This document shows, in pieces, positions 27,408 through 35,729 of a DNA stretch of 64,000 nt. Position 1 is the stretch's first letter. Each line of letters opens with the position of its first letter. Position numbers and translations under genes: made by a program. The notes under the pieces are model-generated. The model ran no database searches, was not told where the DNA came from, and worked only from the letters and a program-made list of their open reading frames with translations. Origin of the DNA: Amygdalobacter indicium (GTDB lineage Bacteria > Bacillota > Clostridia > Saccharofermentanales > Fastidiosipilaceae); NCBI RefSeq assembly GCF_029101545.1, contig NZ_CP118866.1, positions 372,001-436,000 of the forward strand, in the 5' to 3' direction.

Positions 27408-29297
27408 ATGGAGATATTAACAGGAAAAATATACAAACCGGAGTATTATCCCGATTTGAATTTGTATGATTTTTACACTCGAACTTTCAGGGAATACGCT
27501 GATCACATCGCCTTCCGTTTCCGCAATAATCCTAAAGATGAAGTTCCTGTAAGCAGAACTTATCGGGAAACATCTGAAGATGCCGAGGCTTTGGCGGTAG
27601 CTTTGAAAGATTTACAGGGCGATAATAAATCACTGAGAAAAATTGCCGTTGTCGGAGCCAATTCTTATTACTGGTGTTTGACTTATCTGGCTACGGTTAT
27701 GCATTTAGGAACTATCGTTCCGTTGGATCCCATGTTGCCGGCCCAGGAACTTTTACCTTTGCTGGAACGCGGAAAAGTAGATACTTTTGTTTGTGATGCC
27801 GCCTATATGACGAAACTGGGAGAGGCAATTAAAGATTTACCTTTGCTGCAGAATAAAATTTATATGTGCCTGGAGAAAGAAAGTGAAAAGAATCAGGCTC
27901 TGCTGTTACAGGCAGCGCAGGACTTCGGTTATCAAAGCCTGAATTCACTGCTTAAGGCCGGCAGAGAGTCGGAACGTACAGGTGAAGAGGCGCAACGCCT
28001 GCAGCTCCTGCCGCAATCAACGGCTGCTTTACTGTTTACGTCAGGTACAACAGCCAGAAGTAAAGCCGTTATGCTGAGTCACTATAATATTACGAGCGAT
28101 TTGACAGCTTTGTTGCGGGTAATTGACATGCCGCGGCCTTTGAAACACTTATGTTTGCTGCCTTTACATCATTGCTTCGAAAACACTTGCGGTTTTCAGG
28201 CGGTGCTGGCATTGGGCGGCGAAATCAGTATGTGTGACGGTTTACGCTATTTGAGCAAGAATTTGTTGGAATATCATCCCAATTTGTTAATCGGTGTACC
28301 GGCAATTTACGATGCTTTGTATAAGAAAATTTTCACAGCTTTGCGTAAACAGAAGAAATTGTTCCTGTTTAATATTTTGCGCGGCCTGAGTCGTTTCCTT
28401 TATAATTTGGGATTTGATTGCAGACGTCGCCTTTTCCGCCCGATTTTGGCTAACTTCGGCGGCGAGGTAGCTGTCGGAATTACCGGTGCGGCCCCTATTC
28501 GCCGCAATGTGGTGGACTTTTTCCATGAGCTGGGAATTGAAGTTCTGCAAGGTTACGGCTTAACCGAGTGTACGCCGGTTGTCGCCGGTTGTAATTCCTA
28601 TTACGCGGTAGCCGGTTCCTGCGGTCAACCGTTAGGCGGAGTTACAGTAGCTATTGATAATGAAGAAGACGGACAGGACGGCGAAATTCTGGTTAAGATT
28701 AATGATTATCCTGCACTCGACAGTAAACCGGAAGAGCGGGAACTGCATATTACCATGTTGGGTTATTATGAAGATGAACAAGCTACGGAGGCCACTTTGT
28801 TACCGAGCGGCTGGTTACGTACTTTCGATGTTGCTCATATTAATAAGGAAAAGCAGGTCCTGGAAATTACCGGTCGTGTCAAATCGATGATTGTTCTGCA
28901 CAACGGTAAGAAGGTTTTCCCGGAAGAACTGGAAGAACAGTTGGAAGTTAATGATTTAGTTAAGCGAGCTTTAGTTTGGGGTGAAACAATGGCCGACAGC
29001 GAAGTTATTCTGTTGGCACGTTTACAAACGGATGCGGAATATATCAAAGAGCAGGGATTAAGCAAGGAACAGGTGCGGGAGGCAATAAAAACACTTGTGG
29101 ACAACATGAGTGCTACCATGCCGAGTTTCAAAAAATTGCGTTCAGTTTTCTATTCCGAGACGGATATGATTTGTACGACAACTCTGAAAGTGAAGCGGGA
29201 AGCGACCAGGGAACAGGTTATTGCCAAGTTGACTGCGAACGAAATAGATTATACCAAAGGTAGTCAGGTGCTTAATCTTGATGATTTAAGCAAATGA
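27408..29297 (+). CDS. Long-chain acyl-CoA synthetase (AMP-forming)
   Basis: 629 residues of the ANL superfamily. Seen are the phosphate loop LLFTSGTTARSKAVMLSH, the adenine site GYGLTECTPVV, the GWLRTFDVA hinge-region motif and the C-terminal catalytic region VKSMIVLHNGKKVFPEELE. It activates a fatty acid with ATP and CoA on the inner membrane face. The C-terminal lysine-containing TTTLKVKREATREQ block resembles long-chain family members. AAGGAG lies seven bases before the ATG at 27408. A TTG five codons earlier overlaps that site, so I rejected it. It is followed by a terminator. Confidence 0.85.
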   Translation: MEILTGKIYKPEYYPDLNLYDFYTRTFREYADHIAFRFRNNPKDEVPVSRTYRETSEDAEALAVALKDLQGDNKSLRKIAVVGANSYYWCLTYLATVMHLGTIVPLDPMLPAQELLPLLERGKVDTFVCDAAYMTKLGEAIKDLPLLQNKIYMCLEKESEKNQALLLQAAQDFGYQSLNSLLKAGRESERTGEEAQRLQLLPQSTAALLFTSGTTARSKAVMLSHYNITSDLTALLRVIDMPRPLKHLCLLPLHHCFENTCGFQAVLALGGEISMCDGLRYLSKNLLEYHPNLLIGVPAIYDALYKKIFTALRKQKKLFLFNILRGLSRFLYNLGFDCRRRLFRPILANFGGEVAVGITGAAPIRRNVVDFFHELGIEVLQGYGLTECTPVVAGCNSYYAVAGSCGQPLGGVTVAIDNEEDGQDGEILVKINDYPALDSKPEERELHITMLGYYEDEQATEATLLPSGWLRTFDVAHINKEKQVLEITGRVKSMIVLHNGKKVFPEELEEQLEVNDLVKRALVWGETMADSEVILLARLQTDAEYIKEQGLSKEQVREAIKTLVDNMSATMPSFKKLRSVFYSETDMICTTTLKVKREATREQVIAKLTANEIDYTKGSQVLNLDDLSK

Positions 29298-29320
29298 ACT
29301 TGTCGGTAGCAGAAATTTGA

Positions 29321-29364
29321 AACAGCCGCTTGGCGGGAATAAGTTTCCCGGCGGGCGGTTTTTT
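29321..29364 (+). terminator. Terminator after the acyl-CoA synthetase gene
   Basis: GCCGC-tt-GGCGGGAA, short loop, TTTCCCG-gc-GGGCGG, followed by six T. Confidence 0.7.
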
Positions 29365-29438
29365 CGTCTACTTGTTATTTTTCCGCTTAACAGCTAAGAT
29401 AAACAAAATGGACTTAAATTTAAGGAAAAGGTGACACT

Positions 29439-30407
29439 ATGACAGGTGAGCGCTTGATTGATACAACAATTTATGATGTGATTGTGGCAGGCCTTGGCCC
29501 GGCCGGATTGACAGCTTGTCTTTATGCTGCCAGAGACGGATTGAAAGTGTTGGGGCTGGATCCGGCAGGTTGCGGCGGTAAATTGTTAACTATTGACAAC
29601 TTGGAGAATTACCCGGGCGAAACTTTAATTAAAGGACCGGAATTAGCAGCCAAATTGGAAAAGCAAATTCAAACTCTGCCGGTTAAAATCGCCTATGAAC
29701 AGGTACAGGAAGTGACAGATATAGACGCTGCCGTCAAGTCGGTGCAAACCCGGCGGCATACTTATCGGGGGCGCAGTTTGATTCTGGCAACCGGCTGCCG
29801 GGAACGTACTTTAGGTTTGGAGGCTGAAAACGAACTTAGAGGTCGGGGCGTGAGTTATTGTGCCGTGTGTGACGGTCGCTTTTATAAAGATAAAGACGTT
29901 CTGGTTATCGGCGGCGGTAATTCGGCTTTCGCTGCCAGTACCTATCTCAGTCGCTATGTGAAATCGGTTAAGCAGGTTTTACGTCGAGATGTGGCCCGAG
30001 CGAATAAAATAGAAGTTGAGCGGGTATTGCAAAATCCTAAAGTTCAAGTTTTTTATAATCTGTTGCCGCAAGCTTTTTTACAGGAAAAAATCGACGGAGA
30101 AGAGCAGTTTTGCGGCATGCGCTTTTGCCGGCGCACAGATGGACAGACAGTAGATTTACAGGCGGACGGAGTTTTTATTATGGCAGGCGAAGAACCGAAC
30201 AGCGGCTTTTTGCAAAATGAGGCAACTTCGCTGCTGCTTGATCGGCATAATTGTGTGCAGACGGATCGGGACCTGAAAACTGTTGTGCCGGGCGTATTTG
30301 CCGCCGGAGATTTGCGTGACACAAATTTAAGACAAGTTGTTACAGCGGCGGCTGACGGAGCTTTGGCAGCATATAAAGCCCAAGAGTATTTAAGCAGTTT
30401 GAATTAA
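29439..30407 (+). CDS. Thioredoxin reductase-like FAD/NAD(P) disulfide oxidoreductase
   Basis: 322 residues, the normal TrxB length. The FAD-binding GLGPAGLTACLYAAR near the N-terminus, the redox pair CAVC (Cys141, Cys144), the NADPH-binding VIGGGNSAFAAS and the C-terminal GVFAAGDLRD are present. It transfers electrons from NAD(P)H to a thioredoxin-like disulfide. The FAD motif has GLGPAG where most TrxB have GGGPAG. No thioredoxin gene lies beside it. AAGGAAAAGG precedes the ATG. It is 16 bases ahead of the nucleotidyltransferase gene. Confidence 0.85.
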   Translation: MTGERLIDTTIYDVIVAGLGPAGLTACLYAARDGLKVLGLDPAGCGGKLLTIDNLENYPGETLIKGPELAAKLEKQIQTLPVKIAYEQVQEVTDIDAAVKSVQTRRHTYRGRSLILATGCRERTLGLEAENELRGRGVSYCAVCDGRFYKDKDVLVIGGGNSAFAASTYLSRYVKSVKQVLRRDVARANKIEVERVLQNPKVQVFYNLLPQAFLQEKIDGEEQFCGMRFCRRTDGQTVDLQADGVFIMAGEEPNSGFLQNEATSLLLDRHNCVQTDRDLKTVVPGVFAAGDLRDTNLRQVVTAAADGALAAYKAQEYLSSLN

Positions 30408-30423
30408 GATTAAGGAGGTCGGG

Positions 30424-31473
30424 ATGAGTAAGAAAGTTTTAGTTGTTTTGGCGGCAGGTTTGGCCAGCAGATTCGGCAGTTTGAAACAGGTACGGGCGGT
30501 AAACGCTTACAATGAAGTACTTCTGGATTACAGCGTTTATGATGCTTTGCGTGCCGGATTCAGCGCTGTAGTATTTATTATTAAGGCGGAAATGCGTGCA
30601 GCTTTTGAGGCGGCTATCGGCGCTCATCTGCGCCCTTATATTGAAGTTCGTTATGCTTTTCAGGACTTTAACGATTTACCGCAGGCAGTTACGCTTGATC
30701 CGGCTCGGGTCAAACCTTTAGGTACGGCACATGCTTTATACTGTGCTCGTAACAGCGTTAAACCGGATGAAAAAATTGTCGTAATCAATGCCGACGATTA
30801 TTACGGCCCGCAGGCTTTTCAAACTTTAGCCGATTATTTTGATGGTAATGAACAGCCGCAAAAGCGAAACGGCGTAGCGCTTAAGCAGTATGCGATGGTC
30901 GCTTATGAATTGGATAAAACGCTCAGCGAAATGGGCTTCGTCTCGCGCGGCGTCTGTGAATTAACCCCAGATTCTTACTTGGAGCGGATTAATGAGCGGA
31001 CACAAATCGGTTATTTACCGCCGACGGCCGAAATTGTTGACGGCGAGAGGGTGGATTGTGATGCCGACAGCTGTTCGTTGCAGGCTGTCTTATTAAAAGA
31101 AAAACAGGAGCGGGAACGGGTGATTGCTTATTCTGAAGACGGAGGAGCAAGCTGGCGCACTATTTCCGGCAAAACTCCCGTATCAATGAATATTTGGGCT
31201 TTTGATTATTCTATTTTTGCTCTTTGCCAAGATTATCTCAGCGATTTTCTGCAAAATAAATTAGCTGCCGCGCCTCTGAAAGCTGAGTGCTATTTGCCTT
31301 TGGCAGTCGGCGAGGCTGTTAAACGGGAAGAAGTTCAGGTTAAAGTCTATCAGGGAAATAACCAGTGGTTCGGTTTAACTTATCAGGACGACTATCCCAA
31401 AGTTCAAGCTGCTATTTGTAAATTAGTCGCCGAGGAATTATATCCGCAACAGTTGTGGCCGCCAAAAAACTGA
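30424..31473 (+). CDS. Nucleotidyltransferase (NDP-sugar pyrophosphorylase-like)
   Basis: 349 residues. The N-terminal VLAAGLASRFGSLKQ is a nucleotidyltransferase signature (L-A-A-G-x-x-x-R-x-G). GTAHALYCAR and INADDYYG (metal-binding aspartates) follow in proper order. The C-terminal half is not a familiar left-handed helix. It probably joins a sugar phosphate and an NTP, but the substrate is unknown. AAGGAGG precedes the ATG, and the gene follows the reductase closely, suggesting cotranscription. Confidence 0.7.
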   Translation: MSKKVLVVLAAGLASRFGSLKQVRAVNAYNEVLLDYSVYDALRAGFSAVVFIIKAEMRAAFEAAIGAHLRPYIEVRYAFQDFNDLPQAVTLDPARVKPLGTAHALYCARNSVKPDEKIVVINADDYYGPQAFQTLADYFDGNEQPQKRNGVALKQYAMVAYELDKTLSEMGFVSRGVCELTPDSYLERINERTQIGYLPPTAEIVDGERVDCDADSCSLQAVLLKEKQERERVIAYSEDGGASWRTISGKTPVSMNIWAFDYSIFALCQDYLSDFLQNKLAAAPLKAECYLPLAVGEAVKREEVQVKVYQGNNQWFGLTYQDDYPKVQAAICKLVAEELYPQQLWPPKN

Positions 31474-31579
31474 ACGCTTGCTTGTCCGTCGACCGGGCAG
31501 ATAAACGTGAGAAAATAAAAAACAGTTTAATCGACGAAATTAAACACGAAAGAAAATAATTTTGTTATAATAGACCGGT

Positions 31580-31646
31580 AACTCATATATGCTCGAGATA
31601 TGGTCGAGCGTCTCTACCTAAAGCCGTAAATTTTAGACTATGAGTT
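31580..31646 (+). ncRNA. Guanine (purine class) riboswitch aptamer
   Basis: P1 pairs AACTCATA (31580-31587) with TATGAGTT (31639-31646). P2 is GCTCGA/TCGAGC with loop GATATGG, the joint reads TCTCTACC, and P3 is CTAAA/TTTAG with loop containing CCGTAAA. The base before the closing P1 strand is C (GACTATG), which selects guanine/hypoxanthine rather than adenine. A TATAAT -10 lies at 31566-31571. It controls the xanthine permease gene 85 bases on. The expression platform is not clear by eye. Confidence 0.92.
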
Positions 31647-31731
31647 GGTTGGTGTTTGTCTGATCGGCGCTTTCCGGCTCTTTGGCTATTTATTGCTTTA
31701 AGAGAAGAAAGTGCTTTTTTATGGAGGATTT

Positions 31732-33057
31732 ATGGAAAAAGTACAAACACCGCAAGTGACAAATTCAGTCAATACTGACTTGAAGTACAAAGTTGATGAC
31801 GTGCCGCCGAAATTTGTAGCCTTATTGTTGGCTCTGCAACATATTTTGGCGGCATTTGCCGGTATTGTGGCGGTACCTTTGGTTGTGTGTGCTGCTTTGA
31901 AATTAAGTGTGGCTCAAACTTCATTTATGGTCAGTGCGACGTTATTTGCTTCCGGTATTACGACGATTTTACAATCCAAGGGCTTAGGTCCGATAGGTGC
32001 GAGAGTTTCCGGAATGATGGGAACGGATTTCACCTTCGTTAACCCTTCGATCAGCGTCGGCAGCAAATTCGGCCCTGCAGGTATTATTACAGCGACAATT
32101 ACAGCTTCACTGGTTGAAATTGTTTTGAGCCGTTTTATCAAACCTTTAATGCGCTTTTTCCCGCCTCTTATTACCGGAACTGTAGTGTCGTTAATCGGTA
32201 TTACACTCTTACCGCTCAGTATTGACTGGTGTGCCGGCGGTTTCGGGGCACCTGATTACGGTTCTTTACGTAATTTGGGAATAGCCATGGTCGTTATGCT
32301 TTTTACCTTGCTTTTGAACCATTTCGGTAAGGGCTTATTCAGCACGGCGGCTGTCTTTCTCGGAATGATTTTCGGCTATCTCATCTGTTTGCCGTTGAAT
32401 ATGGTCAATCTGCAGGCTGTTTGGGATGCTCCCTGGATAGCTGTTCCGGGATTTTTCTCATACGGTTGGCATTTTGATTTGGCCTCGACTTTATCCTTTG
32501 TTCCGGCATATATAGTTTCTACTATCGGTACGGTAGGTATAGTTTTGGCAATTGCGGAAGCTTCCCAAGTTAAAATTGATAGCGAAAGAGTCAGCGGCGG
32601 CGTCTTGTGCGACGGCCTTGGTTCTTTAATTTCCGGTATTTTCGGTGCCGGACCGAATACCGCCTTTTCTCAGAATGTCGGTTTGTTGACGTTAACTAAA
32701 GTTGCCAGCCGCTATGTGATGGTACTGGCAGGAATTTTGTTGGCTCTGATCGGTGTTTTCCCGAAAATCAGTGCTTTAATTGCCGTTATGCCGACACCTG
32801 TTTTGGGCGGTGTGGGAATTATTATGTTCGGTTTGGTAGCTGCTCAGGGTATTAAGACTTTGACTTCCGTTAAGTTACATGACCGGGAATTGCTCATTAT
32901 TTCCGTTGCTCTGGCCTTAGGTCTGGGCGTAACTGTTAAACCGGAAATTTTGAACAATTTACCGGAAACAGTCAAAATGATTCTCTCTTCCGGTATTTCC
33001 ACCGGTACTCTGGCCGCATTGATTTTGAATATCGCCTTACCGGCCAAAAAACAATGA
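31732..33057 (+). CDS. pbuX: Xanthine/purine permease (NCS2 family)
   Basis: 441 residues with about 14 membrane segments. Recognisable NCS2 blocks are VALLLALQHILAAFAGIVAV, GTDFTFVNPSISVG and GAGPNTAFSQNVGLLTLTKV. It would import xanthine or a related purine by proton symport. The guanine riboswitch upstream fits PbuX-type use, with expression falling when guanine is plentiful. GGAGG lies seven bases before the ATG at 31732. A GTG further upstream has no site. Confidence 0.88.
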   Translation: MEKVQTPQVTNSVNTDLKYKVDDVPPKFVALLLALQHILAAFAGIVAVPLVVCAALKLSVAQTSFMVSATLFASGITTILQSKGLGPIGARVSGMMGTDFTFVNPSISVGSKFGPAGIITATITASLVEIVLSRFIKPLMRFFPPLITGTVVSLIGITLLPLSIDWCAGGFGAPDYGSLRNLGIAMVVMLFTLLLNHFGKGLFSTAAVFLGMIFGYLICLPLNMVNLQAVWDAPWIAVPGFFSYGWHFDLASTLSFVPAYIVSTIGTVGIVLAIAEASQVKIDSERVSGGVLCDGLGSLISGIFGAGPNTAFSQNVGLLTLTKVASRYVMVLAGILLALIGVFPKISALIAVMPTPVLGGVGIIMFGLVAAQGIKTLTSVKLHDRELLIISVALALGLGVTVKPEILNNLPETVKMILSSGISTGTLAALILNIALPAKKQ

Positions 33058-33126
33058 GACGATTCGTGTTACACGAAAAGCGGCATCTTTGTGCTGCTTA
33101 CACTTGAAAAATTATAGGCTGAATAA

Positions 33127-33173
33127 AGCGACCGCATGGGAGAATTTTCACTCCGATACGGCCGCTGTTTTTT
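33127..33173 (+). terminator. Terminator after pbuX
   Basis: A long imperfect hairpin, AGCG-CCG-GGGAG against CTCC-CGG-CGCT, followed by six T. Confidence 0.6.
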
Positions 33174-33187
33174 ACTGCTCGATTTAA

Positions 33188-34450
33188 TTAACGGGAAATA
33201 TGATTGAAATTCGGGAAGATACCGATTACCCAATCATAAGAAGCATAAAAAGTATCCAAATTAGCATCTTCCAAAGCACGTTTGAAATTCCGCAAAAACT
33301 TTTCCCGGCATTTATCCTGATCAAAATGCGTATTCGGATCATCTACATAATATTCAATGTCGAAACGTAACAATTTTTTCTCGTGATTCAACTCGAAATC
33401 GTGCAGCCGGGAATTACTTTGTGTTTGCTGCAAAGCTGAATTAATCAGACAAATCAGACGTTTATCCTGACAACAATAGTCACCGGATTTCGATTGCGGC
33501 TCCAGATGGGTATAGAGCTTGATTTGCAGCTTTTCCAGAATTTCCTGTTCCACAGCATCAATTTTCGGGTGAAGTTCCGCAATTGTCATATTATAGGGAA
33601 CCTCCAGATCAATAGAAGCTACTTTGACATTACCGTATTCGTGATAACGCAAATCGTGCCAACTTTTAATCTCCGGCAATTGGCGCAATAAATTGTATAA
33701 TTCCTTTTCCGTTTCTTTATCAATACCCTGACCTAAAAGAATGCTGATAGTTTCTTTCAGCAAACCGATAGCATTTTTAATAACCAAACAGGCTAAGAGT
33801 AAGGCGGCAATCGCATCGACCGGGAAATTGGTGAAAGGGGAGAAAATATACGACAGTAATGTACAGGAGGTGATGTAAACGTCGCCGATGGTATCAATAC
33901 TGTTGGCTTTGAAAGTTTGAGATTGTAAAAACTCACCGTTGATTTTGTAAACTATATGCATAATTAGTTTAACAATAATACCGATGAGCAGAATAACAAA
34001 GGTCAAAGGATTAAAAAGGACTTCTTCCGGATGCATTAAGCGCAGCACGGAGGCGCGCAGAAAACTGAAACCGATCAGCAGCACCAATAATCCGACCAAT
34101 AAAGCCGTTATTCTTTCTAAAATGGCGTGGCCGTGCGGATGTTCTTTGTCCGGCGGCAAATTAGCCAGCTGCATACCGACAAAAGCTATAATGGTGGCAA
34201 TGAAGTCGGATAAATTGTTGAAAGCGTCGACCATGATAGCGATGGAAGACGTCAGCAAAGCGAATATAAGCTTGCTGATAAACAAAAACAGATTACAGCA
34301 GAAGGCGAAAATATTGATCGTCTTTGCCAATGAAGGTTGTATCTTATCTGCTCTCCTGGTAAAATCGCTGCCGTATTTACGCGCTAAATAGTGCGCCATA
34401 AATCGGTGGAAGTAGCTTTTTTGCCAAAAATCGGGAGTGATTTGTTGCAT
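33188..34450 (-). CDS. Cation diffusion facilitator transporter
   Basis: 420 residues, longer than the typical 290-310 because of a C-terminal extension of about 120 residues. Six membrane segments carry the metal site SIAIMVDAFNNLSD on helix 2 and SNSIDTIGDVY-like residues (KANSIDTIGDV) on helix 5. Members export zinc, iron or manganese by proton antiport; the metal cannot be told. The soluble domain after residue 290 is the usual dimerising fold. I use the ATG at 34450; a GTG eight codons upstream lacks a ribosome binding site. It is divergent to the ATP-grasp gene with a short promoter region between. Confidence 0.82.
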   Translation of the reverse strand: MQQITPDFWQKSYFHRFMAHYLARKYGSDFTRRADKIQPSLAKTINIFAFCCNLFLFISKLIFALLTSSIAIMVDAFNNLSDFIATIIAFVGMQLANLPPDKEHPHGHAILERITALLVGLLVLLIGFSFLRASVLRLMHPEEVLFNPLTFVILLIGIIVKLIMHIVYKINGEFLQSQTFKANSIDTIGDVYITSCTLLSYIFSPFTNFPVDAIAALLLACLVIKNAIGLLKETISILLGQGIDKETEKELYNLLRQLPEIKSWHDLRYHEYGNVKVASIDLEVPYNMTIAELHPKIDAVEQEILEKLQIKLYTHLEPQSKSGDYCCQDKRLICLINSALQQTQSNSRLHDFELNHEKKLLRFDIEYYVDDPNTHFDQDKCREKFLRNFKRALEDANLDTFYASYDWVIGIFPNFNHISR

Positions 34451-34539
34451 AAAAATTAAGCGTCTCTCTTTCACTTGGTGTTATACTATTATAACAAAAA
34501 TTGTGTTTTGGACTTTAGATACTGTGATTGAGGTAAAAA

Positions 34540-35727
34540 ATGCAGGCATATAAACATAAAGCTTTAGTTTTAGGAACTAATTATTACATCGGCTTAAGTA
34601 CAATTCGTTGCTTGGCCGCGTGTCATATTCCTTTAGTGGCTGCCGACTTCGACCGGGACAGTTACGGGATGCGCTCCCGTTATGTTCAGGAAAAGTTATG
34701 GTTAAGCGACTACAGCGTTGCTCCGGCTGAAGTGGTGAAAGAATTAATTGCTTATGCGAAACGGCAGGAGGCGAAACCGGTAATAATTCCGACCCATGAC
34801 AATTATTTGCTGTTTTTAGATAAATACCAAGAAGAACTTAGACCCTATTATTTACTTTCTTTGCCGCGTCAAGGTTTGGCGGCAGAAGTAGTTGAAAAAG
34901 ATAAACTTTATCAACTGGCACGAAAATATAATGTTTTGATACCGCCGACAGTCGCCTTATCGGATCCGGATTTTTATAAACGAGTGGAAACGGAAATTCA
35001 ATATCCTTTAATAGTTAAGCCGATTATTTCGCCGATTTTTACGGAAACATTCCGCTGTAAATCCTTTGTTTGCCATAACCGGGCGGAGCTGGATACGGCG
35101 GTTAACAAAGTCAACGCCGCGAAAATCCCCTGCTTTGTGCAAAAGATTATTGTCGGCGATGATGAAAATATGCTGTTATTTGACGCTTTTATCCGCCAGG
35201 ACGGAACGGTAACTCATACTTTTACCGGCAGTAAGTTGAGACAGTGGCCGATTAATTTCGGAGCTTCCTGTCTGATGTATCAGCATTATATCCCGGAACT
35301 TGTAGCTCCGGGCAGCAAATTTTTGCAGGATATAGGTTGGCGCGGTTTTGCTGAAATCGAGTATAAACGGGATGCGCGGGACAATAAGATTTACTTAATT
35401 GAAATTAATGCCCGCATTACCAATTTTAACTCCTGCATCGCCGCCTGCGGCATAAATGTACCGGCTTTAACATATCAAGATTTGACTGGTATGCCGTTGA
35501 CGCCGCCGCAGAAACACCTGCAGGAAGATTTGCACATCGGATTTATTTACGGTTATGAGAACTTTTTTGCCAAATCCGCTTATTATCATAGCGGACAATG
35601 GACGAAGGCGCATTTGCGAGCCCAGGAACAGGGCAAGCGTTTTGTTCCGGCTATATACGATGCTGCGGACTTAAAACCTTTATTGCGCTTTGTAATTAAC
35701 AAGATTAAGAAAAGACTGAGAGGATAA
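34540..35727 (+). CDS. ATP-grasp ligase, candidate D-aspartate ligase
   Basis: 395 residues. The ATP-grasp fold shows as an N-terminal Rossmann-like part (ALVLGTNYYIGLSTIRCL), the phosphate-contacting EKDKLYQLARKYNVLIPPT, PLIVKP (ATP lysine) and the metal site LIEINARITNFN. Its two downstream neighbours, two and 29 bases after the preceding stop, are an AsnB-type amidotransferase and an aspartate racemase. That set matches the Enterococcus/Lactococcus pathway in which AslA-type ATP-grasp enzymes add D-Asp to the peptidoglycan precursor. The function is inferred from context. Another carboxylate-amine ligase is possible. Confidence 0.6.
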   Translation: MQAYKHKALVLGTNYYIGLSTIRCLAACHIPLVAADFDRDSYGMRSRYVQEKLWLSDYSVAPAEVVKELIAYAKRQEAKPVIIPTHDNYLLFLDKYQEELRPYYLLSLPRQGLAAEVVEKDKLYQLARKYNVLIPPTVALSDPDFYKRVETEIQYPLIVKPIISPIFTETFRCKSFVCHNRAELDTAVNKVNAAKIPCFVQKIIVGDDENMLLFDAFIRQDGTVTHTFTGSKLRQWPINFGASCLMYQHYIPELVAPGSKFLQDIGWRGFAEIEYKRDARDNKIYLIEINARITNFNSCIAACGINVPALTYQDLTGMPLTPPQKHLQEDLHIGFIYGYENFFAKSAYYHSGQWTKAHLRAQEQGKRFVPAIYDAADLKPLLRFVINKIKKRLRG

Positions 35728-35729
35728 TT

